61,942 nucleotides of DNA from Burkholderiales bacterium (GTDB lineage Bacteria > Pseudomonadota > Gammaproteobacteria > Burkholderiales > Burkholderiaceae_E), in the NCBI GenBank assembly GCA_005798775.1, contig SYIM01000028.1:1-61942 (forward strand), given 5' to 3'. Under the pieces are notes generated by a model. The model did no database searches. It had not been told where the DNA came from and was given only the letters and a program-made list of their open reading frames with translations. Below are positions 49,201-61,200 of the stretch, one piece after another; the stretch's first letter is position 1; each line of letters opens with the position of its first letter. The position numbers and the translations under genes are program-made.

Positions 49201-52200
49201 AACCATCAGGTCGGTCGCGCTCACCTCAAATGCATCAAGGCCCACAAACGCAACCGATCCGGCGCGAGCCTTCACGGTGGTGAACTCACGCGGTGCTGCG
49301 CCCGCGGTCTTGGGAAGTTCGGAGACCAGCGCCACGCCAAAATCAACGTCGGTGAGCCGCAACCCCATTGCGCCGTCGGTGCCGCCGCCGACACCTGCGA
49401 AGGCATCGATGCCGGCACCGCCGATGGTCAGAAGCCGCCCGCGGATCTCGGCGGGCGCCTTCGCCTTGGCGGGATCTTCGGACACCACACCATCGTTGAG
49501 ATAGAAGGACTCGTCGCGCGCTTCGATCGCGAAGCCGCCCGCCGCCTGAAAGAAACCGAACGCATCAAGCGTGAGATTCGCAGAGGCCCTCAGGAGTCGA
49601 CCCTGCGCACCGTCCATGGTGAGCAGCGTCTGACTGCTGAGGCCGGTCTTGACCGACATCGCGGTGCGACGGCCCGCAGCGGGGTTAGCCGCGTCCTTGA
49701 GGCCATAGTCAACCACCGAGTCGTTGATCTTGCCCGCGCGATTGACCTCAACGGACAGCGTATCGCCAGCAAGCGTCAGCCCCTCGACACCACCGAAGGC
49801 CGCGCTTGCCGCCTTCGCCTGGAGGCTGGTCCAGCTTCGGGTCTCGTCGGTGGCATGCGAGTACATCACGAGTCCGAACTCGGCGCCAGCCAGTTCGAAG
49901 CCGATCGCGTCATCGGTGCCGCCATTGACCCCCACGAACGCGCGGAGGTCTGAGGCACCGAGCTTGAGCGCCTGTGCGCTGACTGTGCTGCCATCGGCCA
50001 GCGTGATCGAGACCGGCGTGCGGGCACGCTCAAAGGCAAATTCGCCCGACACCTGAACGAAGCCGAAGATGTCGAGCGTCAGCCGACCGCTTGCCTCGAG
50101 CAGATCGCCGCGTTTGCCGTCGAGCGTGAGCGTCAGATCCGACGTGGGCCCGGTCAGCACCGTGACCGCGGTCCGACGGCTACCGTCGGTTTTGCCGCTA
50201 TCGAGACTGTAATCGACCACGGTTCCGTCAGCGGTTGCCGCGCGGTTCACCGCCACCGCGAGGGTATCGACCTGAACCGTCAGGCCGTCGATGCCTCCGA
50301 ATCCAGCACTTTCCACCGTAGCCTGCAGCGTGCTCCACTTGCGCGGAACCGCCTGACTGTTTGCGGCGAGTCGCTCGGTGTAAAGCGCAAGGCCCAGGTC
50401 AACGCCGGAGAGCGCCACGCCCACTGCATTGGCTTTGCCGCCATTGACCCCGGCAAAAGCCGCCAGGCCGCTGCCGCCTATGAGCAGCATGTCAACGTTT
50501 ACCGGCGCGGCCGATTCATCTTTATCGGTCGTTAACGGGTTATCAGCCAGATTGACCTGGCCCGATTTTTTCTCAATACCGAATCCGCCAGAGGCCTGAA
50601 CAAACCCGAACACATCAAGCGTCAGATTGCCTCGAGCACGCAACAACTGCCCTTCGGAAGCATCCATCGACAGCGTGAGGCTGGACGGCTCCACCCGGGT
50701 GCCAGTCTGAACCTCGAGACCGCGCGCTTTGAAGTCGACCAAAGTTCCGTCGGCCGCCTGTCGATTCACTTCCACGGTGAGCGTATCGACAGCAAGCGTG
50801 AGCCCCGCTACACCCGTAAAGCTGGCCGAGGTGGCCGCCGCCTGGAAACCGGTCCAGGACCGAGCCTGCGTACCCCCCGGCTCGAGTCCGGTGAGCCTTT
50901 CACTCAGGATTGCAAGCCCGAACTCTGCCCCGGTGAGGGACAGACCAATCGCGCCTGCTTTAAGCGCACCGCTGTTGTCATAGCCCCCACCCACGCCCAC
51001 GAAGGCGTTGACACTGCTCGCGCCAATTCGGAGGGCATCGACCCGAACTGCACTTGCGGGCTTGACGAGTTTGCCGTCGGCATCGTACTGCGCGTCACCC
51101 AGCAGAACCTCGTCCTCGCCCTTGTCGAGCGCGAAGTTGCCGTTGAGCGCAACGAACCCATAGATGTCGATCGTGAGCTTGGCGCTCGCCTGCAAGAGCT
51201 CGCCACGCGCGCCATCGAGTGTGAGGGTGAAGGTATCGGTGGTCTTCGCGCCGTTGCGTACATCAAGCTCGGTGCGCCGTTTGGTGGTGGCAGAATCGAC
51301 ACTGTAGTCAACGACCAGCGTGCGGATCGGCTTGGCCGGCGTGACTTTCGTGTAGCCCGTCTCGATGATCGAAACTGTTGGCGAGTAGGTTCTGGGGACT
51401 TCGGCAACGGTCACCGCCGCCACATCGGCGCCAAGCAGCGAGCCACCAAATTCGAGATCAAGCGCCTTGCCGTTCCAGAACTTGAGCGTAGCAGTCGCAC
51501 TGAACGAAGCGCCTGACGCGGTCGTGACCTTTGCGCTCAACGCGGTCATGGCGGCATTGATAACGGACTGTGCCTCAGCCTGCGTCATGGACGACTCAAG
51601 GGCCGCGCTGGTGGCCGATTGCCCACTGTGCGTGAGACTGAGCGTATAGCCGATATCGGAGGCGGGGCTGGTAAGCCGCACCGCTTGAATTTCTCCAACC
51701 CGCACTGCGCCTTGCGTCACGCTATAGGGTGCGACCCGTCCCAGGGACAGCGTGTCGAAGTGGCTGGTGATATCAGCCACATCCACTTTAGCGAGCGTGC
51801 CCCGGAACTTGACCAGGAACGCCTGGTTGCGGCCGACCGTGTCAGCTGTGTCGATGTCAACCTGAACATTGCCCGCACCGAAGAGGCCATCAAGCGCGCT
51901 TTGCAGGTTGGTGCGAAGCGTGGCCGGCGTGCTGCTGTAGGCAACCGCCGTGCTGAAGCGCTCGCCAGCGGGATCTTCAACCGAGATCTTGAAGCTGCCC
52001 GAGGGTAGCTGCGGATCGACTGACACTGCGGCCGCACTGAGCGGTTGGATGTTGACGCCGGTGAGTGCTCCGCTAAAGGTGACGCGATAGGTATCGGCGT
52101 TAGCAGCCGTGACGGTTAACGTCCCGATCGAACCCAGTGTGGTCGTGCCGCTGATCGCAGCGCGGACAGCATCCTGGAGGACCTGCGCTGTTGCACCGAA

Positions 52201-55200
52201 AGCGACCGCCGCGGTGGTGTAGGTCTTGCCAGCATGGGTGAGCGCAAGCCGGAAGCTGCCGGCGGTGCTCGCCGCACGATCGACCTTGATTTCCTGAACT
52301 TCGGCAACCGCCGCTTCGCCGTCCTGGACCAGGTCGTAGTCGAGCGACGTGTTAAACGCGATCATTCCGTCGCGAATATTGGTCTTGTCGAGAGCACCGA
52401 TGAAGCTGATCCGGTAGCGCTCACCGCCTGAAACGCTGAAGTCGCGATCCACCTGAATATTGGCGATTGGCGTGTTGAGCAGCGTCGCGTAGGCCTGGCG
52501 TATGCTCGCGACATTGGCCGCGGTATTGTTCACCTGGTAGGCGCCGCTTCCTTTCGCCGGCGGCGCCGAGGCGCCCACCACGGTAAGCGTCAGCGGATTG
52601 AAATTCGAACCCGCAAGCGCGCCTTCGAAGGTGATGTTGAAGGTATCGGATCCCAGCAGCTTGACAGTCGGCGTGAGCCCGGTAATGCCGCCGAACCCCT
52701 GACTCACCGCTGTCTGAATCGCGCTCTCGGTGGCACCGCCCGCAATCACGCCGGTGGTGTAGACCTTGCCCTGGTAAGCGAGCGACAGCTTGAAGCCCTT
52801 GGCGATCGCTTCAGATCCGGCTCCCACCCACTGGACCTGCGAAACGCCCACGACGCCCTGGGTAACTGTGGAGATCGAGGCGCCCGCGTTACGGAGCCCC
52901 GCCTGCGGCACTGTGATCGCATCGGCATTACGCTGCGCAAGGCTGCCAACAAACAGCACATCGAGACCGATCTGCGTGTCGTTGCTGGTGGCCGGGTTAT
53001 AGGTAACCGACACGGCGCTCGCCCCCACGCCAGCGAGCGCACGGAGTGCCGTCTGAACACGAGAGGCCAACACCGCACCATCGGCGTCGTAAGCGATGGC
53101 GCTGGTAGTCTGACCACCATAGCCAAGCGTGAAGCTCCCGGATGGCAGACTCGACTGGCTCGCGACCACAGCCTGCAGAGGCGGCAGGTCGACGCCCGTC
53201 AGCTTGCCGCCAAATTTTACGGTGTAGACACCCGCCGCGCCCGACTCGACCTCGACCGCTCCGGCGCTTCCGAGTGCCGTGTTGAGCGCATAGCGCACGG
53301 TGGCGGCATTGGCGCCGAACTGAATGCCAGTCGTGGTGTAAGTCTTACCGCCTGTTGTGAGACTCAGCGTGAAGCTGCCGCTGCTGCCGTTGGGCTGGAC
53401 CTCAATCTTCTGGACTTCACTCTGACCCGGCGCGCCTTCCTGCAGACGCACATTGCTGAAGGTACCCTTCTGCGAGCTGACACCAATGGCAGGAATCGAG
53501 ATCCCTGCAAGCGAGCCGCCTAATTCGACCAGGTAGCGGTTACCGCTGCCGGTGTAGGCCGTGTCACGGACGACGCTGATGTCGGCCTGGGTCACGACCT
53601 TGCCCTGATAACCGTTCAGCAACTCCGTGTAAGCGGCCTTGATCTGGCTGATGGTCTCAAACGGATCTTCCGCGTTATTGAACTTGAAGGTGACGGGCAG
53701 CTTGCCGTCGTCGACAAAGTAGACCTTGAAGCCCTGCGAACCAAATTTCTGGGTAAAGGTGAGCGCATAACGCTCATTCATCATGGTTTCGCCGCCGGAG
53801 CGCGCGCCAGCCTGAAGCACCGACACCTCAGCCGATGCCGGTTGCGCCTGCGCTGCCACCTTGAGCGGGGCAATGTTGGTCCCGCCCAACGTCCCAGCAA
53901 AACCGACGTCATAGCCACCACTTCTCGCAGTGACCGTCAGCTGTGCGCCCGCCAACCCACCTGCGGACAGCGCCTGTTCAAGCGCGCTCCTGACAGCATC
54001 CGCACCCGCGCCAATTGCGAGGCTAGAAGTGGCGTAGGTCTTGCCCGCATGAACCAGGCTCAGTGTGAAGTTGCCCGGGGCCTGCGAACCCAGGCTGATG
54101 CGCTGCAGCTCGCTGACTGCTGGCGTCGTGACGGTTTCGCTGGTCGTGCGGGTCATGCCGCGCTCGACCACCGACAGCTGCGCGCTGCTGCCGAGCGGGC
54201 TCATCGTGACTTTGACGGGCGCAATCAACTGACCGGAGAGACCACCGCCGAAGGTGAGGGTCCAGTTGCCGGACGATCCCGCCACCGTGATGGCAGCCGC
54301 ATTGCTGAGCCCGGTGACATTCAGTGCGGCCAATGCCGCCTGAACATCGGTGGCGCTCGAAGACAGCGAGAGCGCAGCCGTGGTGTAGGTCTTGCCGCCG
54401 TGCTCGAAGGCGATCCGAAAGGTCCCGCCCGCATCAGCCCCGGTCAGTGCGATTCGCTGCACGGTCGGAGTTGCTCGCATGACCGGCGTCTGCGTGACGG
54501 CCTGACCCTGACGCGAGGTACTGATCTCAACATGGACCTTAGTCTCGGAGCTGACCTTTAGCTGGTCCACATTCTGGCCAGCCAAGCCTCCGATGAAATC
54601 GATGAAATAGATCGGGTTGGCGGCTGTGCTGGTCTGGTCGAAAGTGACCTTGGTGTTGCCGGCACCGTAGATACCGTCAAGCGCGGCCTGCAGGGTGCTG
54701 CGATTCTGCGTCGGGCTGCTGGATGAAAAATCGATTCGGCCAGTGTCCTTAGCTCCCGCGCTCAGTGTGTAGCGAACCCCGGTAAGCGCCGTGGCATTGG
54801 TGAACTTGATGACCTGTCGCTCATTGACCTGTGTGCCGCTCGAGACCGAACTGATCTGCTGCTGCCCGCCCTGCTCCAACGTAGAGACGGTGCTGGTCGC
54901 GGCAAGCGGTTTGAAGGTCAGCGCGAGCCCGCTCAGATCTTTGCCCGCTTGCGCGCCTTTGAATTCAATCGAATAGCCTGCACTGCGTGTCCCGGTGATC
55001 GCGACATTACCGGTACCCACCGCCGCGAACCCCTCCAGCGACGATTTCACCGCAGCCATGACCGCGGCGTCGCTCGCCCCTGGGGCGATGTTTGCCGTGC
55101 GGCTGGCACCGCTCAGATCGAAGCTGAGCGTCCCCGCAGACTGAGCGTCCAGCTGAAGCAACAGGCGGGTATTGACCGTTTGCGGCTGGACAACCATGCG

Positions 55201-58200
55201 GTCGACTGCAGCAGCGCCGGCGGTAACTTCCACCACGCTGGCTGTGACTTGCGGAACGCGCGCCTGCGCCGACAGACCAGAGAAATCCAGACCCGCGAGT
55301 GTGCCGCCAAATACGACAGTAAAGCCCGCGTCTTCGTCGCCCGAGACAGTGATGTCGCCTGCGGTGACCGACCGGCCCGTAGCCCGCACGACAGCTTCGA
55401 GCTGCGTACGAACCGCGGTGCGCGTCGCCTCAGCGGTGCGGCCCGCCGCCAGTTCCACGCTCGCCTGCTGCCCCGAGAGCGATAGCACCAGCGTACCCTG
55501 CGCAATATCGGTATCAAGCTTAAGACGCGTCGGGCTCAACACCAGCGGCTGCCCCTGAAGCCCGTCCTGAACCACGGTCACTGTTGCGCTGGCCGCTGGA
55601 GGCTGCGCCGACCGATCACCGGTCACGGTGATTCGCTGCAGTTCATTGACGCCAGCGATCGGCGCCCGGTCCTGGCGCACCACACCGCCGTCCATGAAGA
55701 AGACGTCGTAGGTTCCTTCGCGAAGCGGCGTGGTGAAAGTGATTTGCGAAATTTCCGTGAGGCCCGCTCCAGCCTCCACCGGCGTGGTGACCGTCACGCT
55801 CACTGGGGGCGGATCGGCCCTGAGCGACTGCACCACCACCTGTTTCACCTCATCGGTGCCGGCAAACGGAAGGGTGCTGGTGGTAACCGTCGAGGTGGCC
55901 GCAGTCGGCGTCGCAGTGGCAGTGATGTCAGTGACCGGTTTACCGGCCAGCGCATTGATGAATTCGACGGTATAGCCGTCGTAGAGGTTTCCCTCAATCG
56001 CGACATTGCCCGTGCCCACCCCAGCAAGCGATTCGAATGCCGCGGTGAGTCGCTTGATGAACTCGGTGTTGGTCAGCCCCTCAAGGATGGTCGCGCTGGA
56101 AGTGCTGGCCGCATGCGTCTGACCATTGGAGCCCGCCGCACGACTAAGGGTGAGCGTGCCCGACAGATCAACCGGGATCTTCAGCGACAGCTTGGTGTTG
56201 AACTTTGTCACCACCTCCGGCTCGGCCGGCAGCGTGATCCCGCGGTTGATATTGAGTAGAACCTGCTCAGCTTTCGCCGTCAGGCCGTCGATGCCTTTTA
56301 ACTCTGCGCTGGCAGCGGTTGCCTGCAGCGTTGTAAAGCTTCGCTTGGGGTCGTCAGGGTCACTGATGAGCGCCAGGCCGAAGTTGACCTGGCCGAGCGA
56401 AAGCCCCTGGGCGCCAGCCTTGAGCACGCCGGTGGTGTCGTCATAGCCACCGTTCACACCGGCAAAAGCATCGACCTGACTCCCACCAATGGTGATGAGT
56501 TGAGCCTTATCAATCGACGAGCCATCAGACAGCGTCACCGCCTGCGAGCGGGACTCCACGGCGAAGCCACCCTTTACGCTCACAAAGCCGAACAGGTCGA
56601 TGTCGAGATGACCGGCCGCTTTCAGCACACGACCTTCTGCACCATCCACGGACAGCCGGGTAGAACTGGCGGCACCGGTCTTGATCGAAAGTTCGGTACG
56701 CCGCGGCCCAGTAGGCTGGGCCGTGTTCACCAGCGAGTAATCAACCACCGGATCGGTAGCCTTGCTCGCCCGATTGATCGTCACCGAAAGCGTGTCCGCC
56801 TTGGCGGTTAGACCTTCGATACCCACAAATGACACTGCAGAGGCGCTTGCCTCAAGCGTTGTCCACTTGCGGCCGGCGTCCGCTCGATCGGTGATGAGCG
56901 CCAAGCCAAAGTCAGCACCGCCCAGCGCGAGGCCAATGCGGTCTTCGGTCGAACCGTTCACGCCCACAAATGCAGAGACGCCGCCGCCACCAACCTTCAA
57001 GACCGTGGCCTGAACCTGCGTGGCGGGCGACACTTCGACGCCGCTCGCGTTCACCACCCGGTCAGCGAGCGCGACAGTCTGAGTGGATTGATCGAAACTC
57101 AGGAACCCTTCGAGCTGAGCAAATCCGAAAACATCCAGCTTGAAATCTGCAGATGCACGTGTGAGTTCGCCCAACGCACCGTCGCTGTCGATCGTCACCG
57201 TTTGCGTTGGCCCGGCAAGCACTTCGAGTTGCTGCGCAGAGTAATCAATGACCGTGTCGGGATTGCCTCCGGTGCCTTTGATGCCTCGGTTGACCTCCAC
57301 TGTGAGGCCCCTTGCACGCGCTTCAAGGCCATCAATCCCGACAAACTCGACGCTTCCCGCCTGCGCTTTGAGTGTGGTGAATTGACGGGCGGGAGCCCCG
57401 ACGGCTGCCGGTTTCTCGCTCACCATTACGAGACCGAAATCGACCCCTTCGAGCTTGAGGCCCATGGCATTCGAGCTGCCGCCGTTGACCCCCGCGAAGG
57501 CATCAATGCCAGCTCCACCAATGGTGAGCAGTCGTGCGTTGACTTTGGTGGGTGCTTTGGCCTTGGTGGGATCTTCCGAGACCACGCCATCATTGAGCCA
57601 AACCGTCTCGTCACGGCGCTCGATCGCAAACGCGCCGCTCGCCTGGAAGAACCCAAACACGTCAAGCTGCAGGTTGCCGCTTGCCCGGAGCAGATCACCT
57701 TGCGCCCCCGACATACTGAGGTCGAGCGTGCTCGTGAGTCCGGTGGTGACGGTGAGCGCCGTGCGCCGTGGGCTGGTCTGATCGGCAGGGTCAGCACGAC
57801 TGAAGTCGATCACCGCATCGCCCGCCTTACCGGCACGATTGACTTCGATGCTGAGCGTATCGCCGGCAGCCACCAGGCCACTTATCCCCACCAACGCTGC
57901 GGATTGCGCCTTCGCCTGCAGGCTGGTCCAGCTGCGCGTCGCGTCATTGACGTCGGATAGCAGTGCGAGGCCGAACTCAACCCCGGAGAGCTGGAGGCCC
58001 ATCGCGTTGGCGGTTCCACCGTTAACCCCCGCAAACGCGCGGAGGTTCGATGCGCCCACTTTTAAGGCGCTGGCCCGGCGCTCCGTACCATCCGCCAGGG
58101 TGACGGTGATCGGCGCGCTCGCGCGCTCGAAAGCAAATTCGCCTGACAGCTGCACAAAACCGAAGACGTCCAGATCGACCTTGCCGCGAGCCTCAAGCAG

Positions 58201-61200
58201 GTCGCCGCGCTTACCATCCAGCGTGAGTTCCAGATCGCTGGTCGGACCGGTCAGGACCTTGACCGCAGTAAGCCGTGTGCCATCGGTCTTGGTGGCATCC
58301 AGACTGTAGTCGACGACCGTGCCATCGGTGGCCTGTCGGTTGACACTAACGGTAAGGTTGGCGACCGATGCCGTGAGGCCCTCAATGCCGCCGAGCTGCG
58401 CCGATTCGACTGAAGCCTGGAGCGAGGTCCACTTGCGCGGCGTGCCGCCCGTTCCAGTCAGCCGCTCGGTGAACAGGGCAAGGCCCATATCGACGCCCGA
58501 CATGGAGAGTCCGAGCGCATTGGCCTGACCGCCGTTAACGCCTGCAAAGGCCGACAGTCCGCTTGCGCCCACCAGCAGCATGTCAACGTTGACGGCTGTG
58601 GCCGACTCATCGATGGACTGGGTGGAAGACTTATCAGCAACGCGGATGCTGCCCGTCTTTTTCTCGATGCCAAACGCGCCGCTCGCCTGGACAAAGCCAA
58701 AGACATCCAACTTGAGGTTGCCACGCGCGCGGAGCAATGCACCCTCTGAGCCATCAAGGGACAACGTGAGGCTGGAAGGCGCATCGAAGGTGCCGGTGTC
58801 AATGGTGTAGGCGCGCGCCTTGTAATCGACCAGGGTCGCGTCTGCAGCCGGGCGATTGACCTCGACGGTGAGCGTGTCGGCGCTGAGCGTGAGTCCGTCT
58901 ATGCCAGTGAGCCCTGCCGAGCCTGCCTGCGCCTGTAGCGAAGTCCAGCGACGTGCCTGGGTGCCGGCGGACTCTTGTCCGCTTAACTTTTCGCCGAGCA
59001 CCGCCAGGCCGAAATCAACCTCTGAAAGCTGCAGCCCGATTGCGCCGGGCTTGAGATCGCCCTGCGCATCAAACCCGCCGCCAACCCCCGCGAAAGCGTA
59101 GACATCGCTCGCGCCAATATTGAGTGCCGCCACCTTCACGACACTCGCCGGACGCGTCGTGACGCCCTGCGCATCAACCACCGCGTCATTCAGGACAATT
59201 TCGCGATCGCTCTTGTCGATCGCAAAATTACCGCGTACCGCGAAGAAACCGAAGACATCGATATTCAAGAACGCACTGGCCCGCAGCAAGTCGCCACGCG
59301 AGCCATCGAGTGTGAGTGCATGGTTGGTCGAGGGACCCGTTGGCACTGCGATAACGGTTTTACGCGGTTTGGTCAGATCCTCTGGGTCGCTGTATCCGTA
59401 ATCAACGACTGTCTTGTCGCTTGCAGCCCGGTTGACCTCAACCGAGAGGGACTGGGCGCTCAGCACGAGCCCATCGATCCCGCCGAACGCGGCACTCGTC
59501 GCCGTTGCCTGAGCGGTGGTCCATCGCCGCGCAGTAGCGGTGCTGTTGTTCGCAAGCTTTTCGGTGTACAGCGCAACACCGAGTTCGACGCCAGTCAGGC
59601 GTAACCCAGTCTCGTCTGCACGACCGCCATTGATACCTGCGAAGCCTCTGAGGCCTGTGCCACCGATGAGCAGCATGTCAACATCGACCAGATTGGCCGA
59701 CTCATCGATCGTCGCCGTGACCGGGTTGTCAGTGACGCGGACGCGGCCCGCTTTCTTCACGATGCCGAAGCCGCCATCGGCCTGAACGAAGCCAAATAGG
59801 TCAAGCTTCAGGTTGCCGGTTGCACGCGTCAGCTCGCCCTCGGCAGCATTGAGCTTGAGATCGAGCGTGGTCGTCGGACCGGTCTTGACCGATCGCACAG
59901 TTTTGTTCGCGCCATAGTCAACAACGGTCTTGTCGCTGGCAGCGCGGTTGACCTCGACGGAAAGCGAGGTGACGCTGACCGTGAGATCGTCTACACCGGT
60001 AAAGCTGGCGCTGGCGACGTTGGCTTGAGCGCTCGTCCACTTCTTGGGGGTGGTCGAGCCGGTGACGCGCTCGGTGTAAAGCGCAAGACCCAGTGTGACG
60101 CCCGACAGGCTGACGCCAGTGGCGTTCGCTGTGCCGCCGTTGACCCCGATGAAGCCGGTTAGGCTTGAGCCGCCGATTAGTAGTTCGTCGACTGATACGG
60201 TCGTACCGGTCGCCGCCGTCCCCGTATTGACGATGATCGTCTGGTTGGTCCGCTTCTCAATCCCGAAGCCGCCCTCGGCTTGCAGGAAGCCGAATACATC
60301 AAGCTTGATGGTGCCGGTGGCCCGCGTCAGGATGCCGTCAGAAGCCTTCAGCGTCAGTTCAGTGGTGGTGCTCGGGCCGGTCTTCACCGAACGCACGGTC
60401 TTGCCCGTGCCGTAGTCCACCAGAGTCTGATCGCTTGCCGCGCGATTCACTTCCACAGTGAGTGAGGTCACCGTGACTGACAGGTCGCTGATTCCGGTGA
60501 AGTTTGCGCTCGCAACACTCGCTTGCGCGCTCGTCCACTTCTTCGCCGTGGCCGAGCCCGTGACACGCTCGGTGTAGAGCGCTAGACCCAGATTCACTCC
60601 GGTGAGGCTCAGCCCGGTGGCGTTCGCTGTGCCGCCGCCCATACCGATGAAGCCGGTGAGACCTGCGCCACCGATTAGCAGTTCGTCGACTGATACGGTG
60701 GTGCCGGTCGCTGCCGTCCCTGTAGTGACGGTGATCGTCTGGTTAGTCCGCTTCTCAATACCGAAGCTGCCCTCGGCTTGCAGGAAGCCGAAGACGTCGA
60801 GTTTCAGGTTGCCGGTGGCACGCGTCAGGATGCCGTCGGAGGCCTTGAGCGTCAGTTCAGTGGTGGTGCTCGGGCCCGTCTTCACCGAACGCACGGTCTT
60901 GCCCGTGCCGTAGTCCACCAGGGTCTGATCGCTTGCCGCGCGATTCACTTCCACGGTGAGTGAGGTCACCGTGACTGACAGGTCACTGATCCCGGTGAAG
61001 CTCGCGCTCGCAACGCTTGCCTGCGCGCTCGTCCATTTCTTCGCGGTCGCGCTACCCGTCACCTGCTCGGTGTAGAGCGCTAGACCCAGGTTCACTCCGG
61101 TGAGGCTCAGGCCGGTCGCGTTCGCCGTGCCGCCGCCCATCCCGATAAAGCCAGTGAGGCTCGAGCCACCGATCAACAGTTCGTCGACCCCAACAGTAGT

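Noticed and set aside
48553-49953. A 466-codon plus-strand open frame, the longest of many on that strand
   Set aside because: It lies antisense to A modules in the continuous minus-strand frame, its translation is Arg/His-rich with no domain pattern, and similar frames recur wherever the repeats recur. It is a by-product of GC-rich codon use on the real strand.
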